Below, piece by piece: positions 1-10,271 of a stretch of 20,528 bases of DNA (positions are counted from its first letter, which is position 1; the number at the start of each line of letters is the position of its first letter). Position numbers and translations under genes: made by a program. The stretch spans positions 4,363 to 24,890 of the forward strand of contig JAENRP010000490.1 in the NCBI GenBank assembly GCA_024741835.1, written 5' to 3'. Below the pieces are notes generated by a model. That model had not been told where the DNA came from. It saw only the letters and a program-made list of their open reading frames with translations, and made no database searches. Source of the DNA: Diplocarpon mali. Taxonomy: Eukaryota; Ascomycota; Leotiomycetes; Helotiales; Drepanopezizaceae.

Positions 1-306
1 TTTTATACGCTTTTCACCTACGGGCCAGGCCTAGGAGTTAGAAAACAAAACTAGCAAAACAAACAATTAAGCTATAGAATCGTAAAAATAATTAAAATAG
101 AACCAACCTAAGTATCAGTTTTCCTTAGTTCTCTTTAGAGGATAAGGAGAACTATTATTAGATAATACTCTCTTTACTAAACAACTACTTCTTTTTATAG
201 CATTACTATTAGTGTCCGATAAGATAGGTCTCGGTATAATAGGAGCTTTAATAGTTTAGGCAAATGCTAGTATACTTTAGTAGCTTCTACCGATAGGGAG
301 AGAGAC
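1..306. other. 3' flank of A1
   Basis: Region downstream of the proposed A1 stop. It holds one copy of the 24-bp palindrome (16-39) and otherwise AT-rich sequence shared with 6722-7019. In the A2 copy the A reading frame, with suppressed stops, reaches the palindrome in phase. In A1 it does not, because of a net 10-bp length difference. I therefore treat this part as non-coding. Confidence 0.5.
16..39. repeat. 24-bp palindrome, site 1
   Basis: First of 21 members of a dispersed GC-rich palindrome. The consensus is arm ACTCGCAGGCC, one variable base, then the reverse complement of the arm, then usually C or T. This one lies in the A1 3' flank and matches site 8 in copy 2. Confidence 0.85.
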
Positions 307-430
307 TTATATAGTAGCGTTATTGTTATTATTATCGTTATTATCCTTAAGGGAATTGTCGGTAATAGAGGAAGGGGAGGCAGGAGATTCTATAAATACT
401 ACTTCCTTAGCCTTACCCTTTGCTAAATCA

Positions 431-454
431 AGTTGCAGGCCAGGCCCGGGAGTC
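431..454. repeat. 24-bp palindrome, site 2
   Basis: Inside A1 near its C-terminus. Minus-strand frame-1 reading is TPGPGLQL. Same position as site 9 in A2 and homologous to site 6/13 in B. Confidence 0.88.
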
Positions 455-1252
455 GTATTAAGGGTTTTTACATAAGGCTTCTTAGTGCTATACTTCTTAA
501 GAAGTATCGTCTTATTAATTAGGTTATTAGCTTCGATATTATTATCTATATCCTTAGTCTTTATCTAAGACTTATTACTATATAACTATAGCTCTAGTTG
601 TTAAACCAGCTTCTAAGTACTAGCAAAATCTTTAAAAAGTTCTTATTTATACTTCTTCAGGTATACTATTAGCTAAGACATATCTTTTGCAAATAAATCC
701 TTTATAATCATTACTACTAATAGGTTATTCTATAGTTGTCTTCCTATAAGAGCTTCTAATAATAGGCCTCCTTTTATCATGCCGAGCGTTATATAAAATT
801 TGGCTAACGATTCTCTAGTAATACTCCATCTTGCAATGCTAAGTCTCTTTATACTAATAGAATCGATAAGAAAATCTTCTAAGTCTATGCCATTCTCTAG
901 TAAGTTATTACTAACAACTTCTATATAGTTGTTACTAATAGTAAGAAAGCCACCTTTTCTTAATTCTTTAGCAGATTCCATATTAATAAACGTGCCTTAT
1001 CTAGTAAATATAAAGAATAGAGTCGTCTTATTAGAGATATACTCCTTTAGAAGTATCTTCTCTCTAGTGTTTAATTCTTTCTATTATACTGCATTTTAAG
1101 CCAGATTTAGTAAGATCTACTAAGCATTCTTAAGGCATTAGGGTATAAGATTTAATAATTCATAGGATTTTTCCTAAATAGCGAATTCTTTAGTCGATTG
1201 TTTAACTGCCGGAATCATATAGTAGTTAATAGTTCTATTATTAAGTGGATTG

Positions 1253-1276
1253 ACCTGCGAGCTAGGCCTAGGAATC
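1253..1276. repeat. 24-bp palindrome, site 3
   Basis: Inside A1; read IPRPSSQV in the gene's frame. Matches site 10 in A2 and sites 7/14 in B. Confidence 0.87.
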
Positions 1277-2482
1277 AATCTTACGAATCTTATATTAGCG
1301 TTAATCTTAGTAGAAACAATTCGCAAATAGTAGTCAATACTTATAAACTATATAGGCTTAAGATACGCTACTAACTTATATAAAGAATTATAATAAGTTA
1401 ATAGAGCACTAAGATACAAACTATAGTATATCCTTAAGGTCTGCTATATCAAGCTATAAGTTATATTATAAAGGAAGGCAGAAGGTAGCGATGATTTCTT
1501 ATCTAAGGTGCGGAAATAGTATTTATATATTTCTGCCTCTTCTTATACTAAAGTCACAAATGAACTCTTCCTACGAATACTATAGCCTTATATACGCACT
1601 ATGCCTAAGAATATGCAATTAAATAGTTTAAGCATATTTAAAAAGCCTTTACTATAAAATGATATAAAGTTGTCTAAGGTCAGTATAGACTTATATTAAG
1701 CGGGGGTCTAGGCGATATTATAGAATAATTTCAAAGCTTTAAGCGCTACCTTAAACTTAGCGAATCCTAATAATATATCTTTTTTAACCTGGCTTGCTAT
1801 TCTATTACTAGTGGCTATAATTGTATAATTCCCTAGGTATAGTAAAAACAACTTTGGGTCGGGAGCAGTGCAGAATTTGTAGATATTAGATAATATATCT
1901 TTATTATTAAGGCCTATTATCGCCAGCCTATAGTACTACGCGTATTATCGTTTATAAAAGGCGCAGAATTTATTAAAATTAAAGTCCTCGAACATTCCTA
2001 CTATAAATTTAAAGAGTCTTGTTTTCATTTCTAGTATTACTATAATCTTGAATCTATTGCTATACTATAGTATTATCTTAATATTAAAGGGAACTTGATA
2101 GTATTCTATAGAGACGATGGTTGTGCTATCTTCTGACTTTTCTTTAAGAATATAGTAGTTACTATTCAATTTCTTATAGTTAATAAAGAACTGTATAATA
2201 TTGTTTATAGAGAATTCGTCTTAATACAGTTTTATGATTTATTTGATAGCTCTTACCGTTCCTTCCTATGCTAATAAAACTTCTCCTTGACCTTCCTTTC
2301 TCAAACGCTTTATTATTAACTTATAGAATTTGAGAACAAATTTTTACAAGTCATTAGGGAAGAATTATATAACGTTAGCAGTATCCTTTTTAGTATTATT
2401 AAAAATTTCTAATATATTAATGATAGTACTAATCTCTTTATTAGACAAATCATCTTTTAAGTCCATAGTATCACGTATGTTA

Positions 2483-2506
2483 ACCTATGGGCTAGGCTCG
2501 CAAGTC
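2483..2506. repeat. 24-bp palindrome, site 4
   Basis: Inside A1; read TCEPSP.V in frame. Shared with A2 (site 11), but B has no palindrome at this position. Confidence 0.87.
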
Positions 2507-2668
2507 ATTTTCTTTACTACTAGTATTCAGGGTATTTAAGGCATTTTTAAGGACGGCGATTCAAACTCATCTAAGTCTAATGAATAAGAGTTATAATAGT
2601 TAGCTATTTATATTCCTAGTATTATAAGCACCTTATGCTTAGGGGCATCTTCATTATATAGTACTTCT

Positions 2669-2692
2669 ACCTATAGGCTAGGCCTATAAGTT
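2669..2692. repeat. 24-bp palindrome, site 5
   Basis: Inside A1; read TYRPSL.V in frame. Same place as site 12 in A2 and site 15 in B2. Confidence 0.88.
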
Positions 2693-3549
2693 AAATCTTC
2701 CTCGTTAATCTATTCTGCTAAGGGTAGTAGTAGCTTTAGAGCAGCGGATATAACAAATTCCTATCTCTCCGACTTATTATTAAAGAAGTTCATTATATAC
2801 TTAGTTAGGTAAATCATCTTTTCTTTTATAATAAGCAGTCCGCACTATGATTATTAAAGGCCGAGGGTATTTAGAATAGTATAGTTGGGAAGTGTAAAAT
2901 TGTCATACTATAAAGGATTATCTTTTATAGTTTGAATAGTAGAGTGTATAATAGTACTTAAGAACCCTACGAACTTTCTACTTCTTACGCTATTTCCTTA
3001 GAGTTTCTTTATGCCCTCTTATATTATAAAATAGTTTAATACCTATATGGCCTTTACTATAAGTTAATAGGTTTTAAAGATTTTACTAAGCCTTCGCAAG
3101 GTGTTATTAGTAGTAATGTCATTTATAAAGTGACTCTGGAAAAGCATGCCTTAGGTGCCTTTAGTGAATTATCTTAGCCTCTTTATACATTTATCTTTCT
3201 TATCTTAGTTCTTTCGAAACAAATCCATTGAGTTGGCATACCCTTAGTACTTTTGTAAAAATTTCTTATAGTTGATACCTTTAATCTTAAGTTTATTATT
3301 AAGGAAGTCATCGAACCCTAGAAATCCTTCTTCTATAGTAGAAATTCTATAATTGAGTATATTAATAGATGAGTTTAAGAATACCTATTATTCTATTTCG
3401 CCTAACATTCTATAAGTAGTCACTATATCTTTTAATAATCTTAGAGCTTTTCTATCCTAAGAAAATCCTCCTTTTAATATTAGTTTATTGCTAGATGTTG
3501 CCGAAGACTTGCTGCCTAAGGCAATAAGTGATATATTCTTCTTAGGTAT

Positions 3550-4139
3550 GACCTTTTTGCCTATGCTAAAGGGGGCTATAATAAATTATTTAATAAAAGT
3601 GATAGGATTCCTTGCTAAAGAATAAATCTTTAGAAAGAATTTATCGAAACTGGAAGCTTGGATTAGAAAAGATTAATAATAGAAAGATAATACTAATAGT
3701 ATTATTAGTGCTAGGTCTAGTAGGGTTATAGAAGAAGTAAAAAAAGTAAAATCGTAGTATAGGGAAGGCTTATTTATAGAGTTTGGAATCGTACTAGTGT
3801 ATAAAGAAAAAGTGGGCATAAAGAGGCTGGAAGTAAGAACAAAAGTAGGGTATAACGCATATAAGGACCTACAATTGGTGAATAACAATTGTCAAAGGTA
3901 AGGATAACATTTCAAAGGTAAGTATTAGAAAGTTGTATATAAAGAAAATAATCAAAGGATAGATTATATAAAGACCGAAGTAGAGTAAAGAATATATATA
4001 AAATAGAATAATAAACGAAGAACAAAGAGGTGCTGGTATATAGAAAGTAGATAATCCTAAAAAATTCAACTATAATTCGCAATCTCTCTAAATGGTTTTC
4101 AAAGGGGGGGTAGATCATAATTCTTCAAATTAAATCGAC
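3550..4139 (-). promoter_or_regulatory. A1 upstream / B1 downstream intergenic region
   Basis: 591 bp separate the A1 start from the B1 stop, exactly as in the second copy. On the minus strand it carries a TATA-like CTATAAATA (3771-3780), a pyrimidine-rich tract downstream of it, and three CCTTTGA heptamers (plus-strand TCAAAGG at 3892, 3912 and 3952). An inverted pair, ACAATTG (3871-3877) and CAATTGT (3886-3892), is present here but degraded in copy 2. The short minus-strand open frames here are not conserved with the A/B proteins. I read it as the old promoter of A plus the 3' end of B; this is inference. Confidence 0.45.
3771..3780 (-). promoter_or_regulatory. TATA-like box upstream of A1
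   Basis: Minus-strand TCTATAAATA, 222 bp upstream of the proposed A1 start and conserved at the equivalent spot in copy 2 (10492-10501). No transcript evidence is possible here. Confidence 0.4.
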
Positions 4140-4317
4140 TTAATTATCAGTTCTATTATTACTTCGGAGTCTTCTTCTCTTGCGTTAGTTCTTATTTCTT
4201 AGCGATTTCTCAGCTTTAGGGACCTCTTTCAAAGGATCTTCTATTAATACCCCTAGATTTGGTAACCGAGGTTTATCTGAACTATCTTATAAGCTTAAGC
4301 TAGCTAAGTCCAACCTC

Positions 4318-4341
4318 ACTTGCAAACCGGGCTCGCGAGTC
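4318..4341. repeat. 24-bp palindrome, site 6
   Basis: Inside B1; read TREPGLQV in frame. Same place as site 13 in B2. Confidence 0.88.
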
Positions 4342-5202
4342 AGTCTTGGCATTTTTAAGCTTAAGGGTAAAAACAGGGGATTGGTTCTTAAATTAGGGTC
4401 TAATACTATACTAGTATCTCAGTTCGTCTCTTTTCCGAATTTTCTTATAATAATGCCTTTATTAATTAGTGCATTAGGCTCTTAGATAGTATTTACTTTA
4501 TTGCACTATCCTTAAGACTTAAGTCTATAAAGAAGTAATTTAATATTTATAATATTTGTCTAGGCCTTAATAAGGGCGTTAAAGAGCTTCTGATTATATT
4601 TTATAAGGTAGATTTTCAATTCGTCTTTATTAAAAAGAAATAACTCTTATACTTCGATTATAATTAATAGATCCGTCTAAGAGTATTGACTAATAATAGC
4701 TTTAAAGAGGCTGCTATAATTCTTAAGATAAAAAGCTGCCTTAAAAGGTATAGTAGTTCTACTTGCGTTAATCTATTAAGGTACTAGAGGTTACTTTAAA
4801 GTAGAGATTGAAAAGACTAGATTAGAGATTCAAGTCTTATTTTCCAAAGTATTCTTATTATAGACGGCTGTATAGTTATTACAAAAGGCTATAAAACTAC
4901 TAGTCTTATAAGAATTGTCCGAAAGCATTTTAAAAAGGTATTCCTATTTTATTATTACTATAATTGGATTGCTATTATTAGTAATAGGTCGTAAGATCTC
5001 CTTTTACTTTAATTTTATAATCATTTGAGCTAATTGAGATTTTGAATTAAGTGCTTAAGAAGTCTATCGACTTATCTTCTTTATAAATGGCATAAGTTTC
5101 ACATTCGACTAAGAGCCGACCTACCTATTAAGGCTTCTAAAAGCTAGCCCTTATCCGATCGGTAGGATTTAATAATCTAAGACTTACTTTTTAATAAAAT
5201 TA

Positions 5203-5226
5203 ACTCGCAGGCTAAGACTGCGAGTA
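5203..5226. repeat. 24-bp palindrome, site 7
   Basis: Inside B1; read TRSLSLRV in frame. Same place as site 14 in B2. Confidence 0.86.
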
Positions 5227-6444
5227 AAAATCGGAATTTCTTTATTAGTAGCACTTGCATCTCTTTTTATTAAAATGACTTAATTATAAAGACTAAGGCC
5301 AATCAATTAGGGAGGTTTAAGGTAGGCTATAAGCTGATAGGTTCTTTTACTTCTTATTATTATAGTTAAGAAGTAGAGTCTATAGTACATTTAAAGGACT
5401 TATTGAATAAGATTGAATATTATATTATAAAGAAAATAAGAAGGTATAAAGGTCGCACTATCTATAGGGCAAAAGTAATAAAGATATATCTTTACTTCTT
5501 ATCTTATAATAGAAAGGAATATACTTATAAAAGTACTATTATTAATAGTAAAATTGTCGATTAGGAAGCGGTATCCAAAGGGTTCAGGCATTACAATTGA
5601 CCCTTCTTCCTCTATTTCCTCCTACTATTTATTACTTAATAATATCGATAAAAAAGAATTATTCTATTTAATTGGCTCTAATGCTTTTAAAGCTTTAGGA
5701 TCGGCCTTGAATTTTATAATACCTAAAGATGCTCCTATTATTAATAAGTTGGATTTGCGTATCCTTAAAAAGATAAAGAATTAATTATTAAAGTGGATTA
5801 GAAAAAGATTAATATCTTCTATTGCATAGAGAAGTTTAAGGTATTTAATAGTTTTATTAATATTAAAGCCTTTATAATTAAGACTATAGTAAACCGAAAG
5901 AGAGCGAATATAAAGGTTGCAAAGTCTTTTCTCTTCGATTCTTACGCTAGGAAGATACTATTAAAAGCGAGTTTTTATTGCAAAGGACACTTGAATATTA
6001 TATTATTCTTTAAGTTTAAGGTTAAGAATAACCGATTGAGGCATATTGCTATAATTACAAATGTCTTAATCAATAGATTCCTCTTTGCATTCTCTTTCTT
6101 ATAAGATAAAATAGTCTCGCTTAGCATTTAAGAGACTAGCTTCTTGACTTTTATAATTATTAAAGAATTGAATAATATCTATAAAGGCGAACTTATCTAA
6201 GATAAGCTATTAAATCTATCTAATAGCTCTTTTAATTGTCTTTAAAGCAGTAGGAATAGGGTCTTTCCTTATATTATTATTTTTAAAGCAGTATAAAACA
6301 GAAGGGAGACAACACAAGAATAGGCCCAAGGGAAGACCTAAAAACAAAAGGAGGAAGTACCATAAGCGGGCTCTCCTAAACAAGATATTAGGAACAAGTC
6401 CTAAATATAAGGTATATTTAATACTATAGTAATACGCGCTGTCT

Positions 6445-6458
6445 CTATATATAAAAGG
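6445..6458 (+). promoter_or_regulatory. TATA-like box in junction segment
   Basis: CTATATATAAAAGG is a strong match to a eukaryotic TATA box on the plus strand and sits in sequence that is not heavily RIP-mutated. No plus-strand gene follows it, so if real it belongs to a lost or partial element such as an LTR. Confidence 0.35.
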
Positions 6459-6509
6459 TGGCCCTTTTATCCTCCTACCGGCCTGCGCCGATCATATGAT
6501 ATATATTAT

Positions 6510-6532
6510 AAGACCTATCTATCTTAGGTCTT
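6510..6532. repeat. Perfect hairpin, 8-bp stem
   Basis: AAGACCTA and TAGGTCTT flank a 7-base loop. It lies in the junction segment between the duplicated copies and is unrelated to the 24-bp palindrome family. Confidence 0.5.
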
Positions 6533-6554
6533 TATATATATCCTAAATAATAAA

Positions 6555-6573
6555 AGTAGTAGCCTTTACTACT
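6555..6573. repeat. Perfect hairpin, 7-bp stem
   Basis: AGTAGTA and TACTACT flank the 5-base loop GCCTT, 22 bp from the previous hairpin. Two hairpins so close in an otherwise featureless segment may mark an element terminus. Confidence 0.45.
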
Positions 6574-6738
6574 ATTAGTAAAGAATATAAAATAATATAA
6601 GTTAAAGCAATAGCATATTAATTACTAATAAACCCTAAGTGTAAGAAAACTAATATATCAAAAGGCCTAAACTAGGGCCATATTATCATTAAAGGTAAAA
6701 GGAAAAAAAAAGAAGAGTTTTTTTTATATGCACTTTTC

Positions 6739-6762
6739 ACCTATAGGCCGGGCCCAGGAGTC
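6739..6762. repeat. 24-bp palindrome, site 8
   Basis: In the A2 3' flank, about 260 bp past the proposed stop yet still in the A2 phase (TPGPGL.V). Counterpart of site 1. Confidence 0.88.
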
Positions 6763-7030
6763 AGAAAACGAAACTAGCAAAATAAACAAATAAGCTATAG
6801 AGTTGTAAAAACAATTAAAAATAGTACTAACTTAGATATCAATTTTCCTTAGTTCTCTTTAAGAGATAGGGAGAACTATACTCTCTTTATAAAGCGCTTA
6901 CTTCTTCTTAATAGTTTGCTATTAGTATCGAAAGAGTCCAGTCTTAGTATTATAAGAGCTTTAGTATTTTATAAAGATACTAGTATAGTTTGATAGCTTC
7001 TACTAATAGGAAGGGAGACTTATATCGCGG

Positions 7031-7068
7031 TATTATTATTATTATCCTCTTTATTATTATTATTATTT
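7031..7068. repeat. TTA/TAT microsatellite encoding an Asn run in A2
   Basis: Imperfect trinucleotide repeat at the 3' end of A2, read on the minus strand as two Asn runs separated by KED. The copy-1 equivalent (about 310-360) reads as mixed Asn/Asp and is 9 bp shorter. GAT-to-AAT conversion of an older acidic Asp tract would explain the Asn runs. Confidence 0.6.
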
Positions 7069-7152
7069 TCTAAAGAGTCATCTGCTACTAAGGGGGATGC
7101 AGTAGGAGATTCTATAGCTACGACTTCCTTAGCCTTGCCTTTCTTTAAATTA

Positions 7153-7176
7153 AGTCGCAGGCTAGGCCTAGGAGTT
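7153..7176. repeat. 24-bp palindrome, site 9
   Basis: Inside A2, within an uninterrupted open stretch; read TPRPSLRL in frame. Confidence 0.88.
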
Positions 7177-7974
7177 GTATTAAGGGTTTTTACATAAGGC
7201 TTTTTAGTACTGTACTTCTTAAGAAGAATTTTCTCATTAATCATATTATTAGCCTTAATATTATTATTAGTACCTTTTGTCTTAGCCTAGGATTTATTGC
7301 TATATAACTGTAGTTCCAGTTGTTATACTAGCTTCTAGGTATTAGCAAAATTGTTAAAAAGTTCTTACTTATATTTTTTCAAATATATTATTAGTTATGC
7401 TATATCCTTTGAGAATAACTCCTTTATAGCTATTACTACTAATAGGTCATTCTATAATCTTCTACCTATAAAGGCCTTTGATAATAGACCGCCTTTCATT
7501 ATCCTAAGGGTTATATAGAACTTTATAAAAGATTCTTTAGCTGCACCCTATCTTATTATACTTAGTCTCTTTATGCTAAGTAAGTTAATAAGAAAATCTT
7601 CTAAGTTAGTGCCGTTCTTAAGTGAATCATTACTAATAACTTCTATATAGTTATTGCTAATAGTTAAAAAGCCGCCCTTTCTAAGTTCTTATTCCGAATC
7701 GAGATTAATAAATATACCTTATCTTATAAATACTAAGAATAGAGTAGTATTATTTAAAACATATTCCTTTAAGACAATTTTCTCCTTAGTATTTAGCTCT
7801 TTTTATTATATAGCGCTTTATGCTAGATTTAATAAGATCTATTAAGAGTTCTTAAGATAATAGGGTATAAGTGTAGATAACTTATAAGACTTTTCCTATA
7901 TAGTAAATTCTCCAGTCGATTGTTTTACAATAGGAATCATATAATAGTCAATAGTTCTATTATCAAAGGAGTTA

Positions 7975-7998
7975 ACCTATAAGCCAGGCCTAAGAGTC
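7975..7998. repeat. 24-bp palindrome, site 10
   Basis: Inside A2; read TLRPGL.V in frame, the stop being a probable former CAG. Confidence 0.88.
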
Positions 7999-9204
7999 GA
8001 TTTGACAAATCGCGAGTTAGCGTCAATCTTAATAGCAACAATTCTTAAATAGTAGTTAATACCTATAAACTATACAAGCTTAGGATACGTTACTAACTTA
8101 TATAAAGACTTATAATAAGTTAATAGCATATTAAGATATAGCCTATAGTGCATTCTTAGAGTCTATTGTATTAGGCTATATATTATATTATAGAGAAATG
8201 CAAAGGGGGGCGAAAGTTTTTTATTAGAATTCCGAAAATGATACTAGTACATTTCCAATTCCTCTTATACTAATATTAAAAATGAATTCTTTTTATAATA
8301 GCCAGGGCCATATATGCGCATAGCGCTTAAAAAGGCATAGCTAAGCAGCTTAGGCATATTTAAAAAGCCTTTATTATAAAGCGATATTAAGGTATCATTA
8401 GTCAGTATAGTCTTATACTAAGCAGGGGTCTAAGTGATATTATAAAACAATTTAAGGGCCTTAGGTGCCACTCGGAACTTAGAGAAACTTAATAATATAT
8501 CTTTTTTAACCTAATTGGCCATTCTATTGCTAGTAGCCATAATTGCATAGTTTCTAAGGTGTAATAAGAACAGTTTTAGATTAGGAGCAGTGTAAAATTT
8601 ATAGAAATTAGATAATACCTCTTTATTAGTAATACCTATTAATGCTAGTCCGTAGTATAGTATATATTATCATTTATAAAAGGTATAAAATTTCTCAAAA
8701 TGGAAGTCTCTAAATATCCCTATTACGAATTTACTTAAGCGAGTCTTTATTTCTAGTATTACTATAACTCTAAATCTATTACTATACTGCAGTATTATCT
8801 TAATATTAAAAGGGACTTAATAATATTCTATAGAGATTATTATTATAGTGTCTTTAGGCTTCTCCTTAAGCATATAGTAGTCGCCCTTTGATTTCTTATA
8901 GTCGATAAAGAACTGTATAATATTATCTAAGGTGAATTCGTCTTATTGCAGTTTTATAATCTATTTAATAGCTCTTGCTATTGCCTTTTATACTAATAAA
9001 ATATCTCCCCGGTTTTCCTTCTTTAAACGCTTTATTATAGACTTATAGAATTTCAAAACAAACTTTTGCAAATCTTTAGGAAAGGTTTATATAATATCGG
9101 ATATATCCTTCTTAGTATTATTAAAAATTTCTAATATATTAGTAATAGGGCCGTCCACTTCATCTGTCAGCTTATCTTCCGAGTCTATATTATTATATAT
9201 TCTA

Positions 9205-9228
9205 ACCCGTAAGCCAGGCCCGCGAGCC
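9205..9228. repeat. 24-bp palindrome, site 11
   Basis: Inside A2, in the middle of its longest open stretch; read ARGPGLRV in frame. Absent from B at the aligned position. Confidence 0.88.
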
Positions 9229-9390
9229 AGTTTCTTTACTATTAGTATATAAGGTATTCTAGGCATTTTTAAAAATAGTGATTCAAATATATCTAAATCT
9301 AATGCTTTAAGGTTATAATAGTCAGCAGTTTGTATTTCTAGTATCATAGGCACCTTATGCTTATAGACTTCTTTATTATATACTGATTCC

Positions 9391-9414
9391 ACCTATAGGC
9401 CGGGCCCGCGAGTC
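9391..9414. repeat. 24-bp palindrome, site 12
   Basis: Inside A2; read TRGPGL.V in frame. One of the best-preserved members. Confidence 0.9.
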
Positions 9415-10271
9415 AAATCGCGCTCGTTTATTAATCCTACCGCAAGTAGTAGTAGCTTTAAGGCAGCAGGCATAATAAATTCCTATCTTTCTATTTTATT
9501 ATCAAAGTAGTTTATAGTATATTCAGCCAGATATATTATCTTTTCTTTTATAACAAGTAGACCGCATTATAACTATTATAGGCTAAGTATATCTAAAACA
9601 GTTTAATTAAAGAGTGTAAGATTATTATACTAAGCGGGGCTATCCTTTATAGTTTAAATAGTAGAGTGTATAATAGTGCTTAAGAATCTAATAAATTTTC
9701 TACTTTATACACTATTTCCCTACAACTTCTTTATACCTTCTTAGATAGTGAAATGATTTAATACCTATATAGCTTTAGCTACTAGTTAGTATATCTTAAA
9801 AATCTTGCTAAGTCCTTATAAAGTATTATTCGTAGTAATATTATTTATAAAGTGGCTCTAAAAGAGCATTCCACATATTCTACTTATAAACTGTATCAGT
9901 CTTTTCATATACTCATTTTTCTTATCTCAGTTCTTTTAAAATAAGTCAATCGAATTAGTATACCCTTAATACTCTTATAAAAACTTTTCATAATTAATAC
10001 CTTTGCCTTGGAGTTCCTTATTTAAGAAATCATTAAAACCTAAGAATCCTTCCTTAATAGTAGAAATTCTATAGTTAAGCACCTTAATAGATGAATTCAG
10101 GAATACCTACTATTCGGTCTCACCTAACGTTCTATAAGTGCTTACTATATCTTCTAATAATCTTAGTGACTTGCTATCCTATAAGAACCCTTCCTCTAAT
10201 ATTAGTTTATTATTAGTAGTACTTAAGGACTTACTGCCTAAGGCAATAACCGATATATTCTTCTTAGGTAT

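Larger units (their letters stand above)
307..3549 (-). pseudogene. A1: RIP-mutated copy of an unrecognised ~1,080-residue protein
   Basis: Function unknown; I do not recognise the family. Read on the minus strand from 3549 to 307 the frame is exactly 1,081 codons, interrupted only by stops that Gln or Trp codons would explain. The proposed start is an ATA codon at 3549 followed by PKKNISLIALGSKS. A2 and B2 have ATA at the same place, as expected if ATG became ATA by CpA-to-TpA change on the other strand. The protein aligns end to end with A2 and, more distantly, with B2. Readable stretches include LLKDIVTTYRMLG near the N-terminus and KKYSTKKPYVKTLNTTPGPG near the C-terminus, followed by an Asn/Asp-rich tail. 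It contains four in-frame palindromes. A TATA-like box lies 222 bp upstream. No transposase, reverse transcriptase or helicase motif was seen. Confidence 0.8.
1..6291. repeat. Large duplication, copy 1 (A1 + truncated B1)
   Basis: This segment matches 6722-12971 along its whole length. Landmarks keep identical spacing in both copies: 822, 1230, 186 and 858 bp between successive palindromes and the A start, 591 bp between the A start and the B stop, 885 bp between the two B palindromes, and 1066 bp from the last palindrome to the break. The indels I found are 42 bp near the B C-terminus, 9 bp in the Asn-run microsatellite of A, and about 10 bp in the A 3' flank. Differences are overwhelmingly C/T and G/A transitions, many at CpA/TpA. 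That is the pattern of RIP acting on a duplicated sequence. Similarity stops abruptly at 6291. The left end coincides with the window start, so the true end may lie outside. Confidence 0.93.
4140..6291 (-). pseudogene. B1: 5'-truncated, RIP-mutated copy of B
   Basis: This is the C-terminal two-thirds of the B protein; function unknown. Frame and spacing match B2 exactly from the stop (4142-4140) to the break at 6291, apart from 42 extra bases (14 codons) near the C-terminus (around 4215-4260). The tail reads LGVLIEDPLKEVPKAEK and then a very basic RKRRRLR stretch just before the stop, which could be a nuclear-localisation or nucleic-acid-binding tail. Two in-frame palindromes lie at 4318 and 5203, giving TREPGLQV and TRSLSLRV. 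The N-terminal part present in B2 (12972-14137) is missing and is replaced by the unrelated-looking sequence at 6292-6721. There are many TAA/TAG codons at Gln/Trp positions. Confidence 0.75.
6292..6721. other. Junction segment between the two copies, no gene seen
   Basis: This 430-bp stretch belongs to neither copy. The first part (6292-6480) is less TpA-rich and keeps CpA, so it looks less affected by RIP. It contains a plus-strand TATA-like box (6445-6458), a GC-rich patch (6470-6490), and two perfect hairpins (6510-6532 and 6555-6573). At 6582-6610 it shares a motif of the form AGAATATAAAATAA...AAAGCAA with the region upstream of B2 (14305-14329). It could be a degraded LTR, a terminal region of a mobile element, or a diverged B promoter left after deletion of the B1 N-terminus. 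I cannot decide between these. Confidence 0.4.
7020..10271 (-). pseudogene. A2: full-length RIP-mutated copy of the unrecognised A protein
   Basis: Function unknown. The frame from the ATA at 10271 (probable former ATG) to TAA at 7022-7020 is exactly 1,084 codons. Premature stops all fit CAA/CAG-to-TAA/TAG or TGG changes. The longest uninterrupted piece (9087-9392) reads ESVYNKEVYKHKVPMILEIQ onward, and another open piece is the C-terminal 74 residues (7020-7244). Seen along the protein: an N-terminal part with FLGFNDFLNKEL, a central part with QFFIDYKKSKGDYYMLKEKP, PKALKLFYNI, and a C-terminal Lys-rich then Ser/Asn/acidic tail ending in NNNNTAI. Four in-frame palindromes lie at 7153, 7975, 9205 and 9391. 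It aligns throughout with B2 as a distant paralogue. No known catalytic motif or obvious signal peptide was recognised. Confidence 0.82.

Noticed and set aside
2330..3600. A long plus-strand frame with few stops, also showing some similarity to plus-strand 12990-14165
   Set aside because: The minus-strand alignment of the same regions shows more conservative substitutions and exact codon-length agreement; the plus-strand similarity is its mirror.
3673..4118. Three overlapping minus-strand open frames upstream of A1
   Set aside because: They are hydrophobic, overlapping, not in the A or B frame, and not conserved as proteins in copy 2; best read as promoter/intergenic sequence.
5554..5784. 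Plus-strand open frame of 76 codons
   Set aside because: It needs frame changes to connect with neighbouring plus-strand frames, while the minus strand reads continuously as B1 and matches B2 and A.
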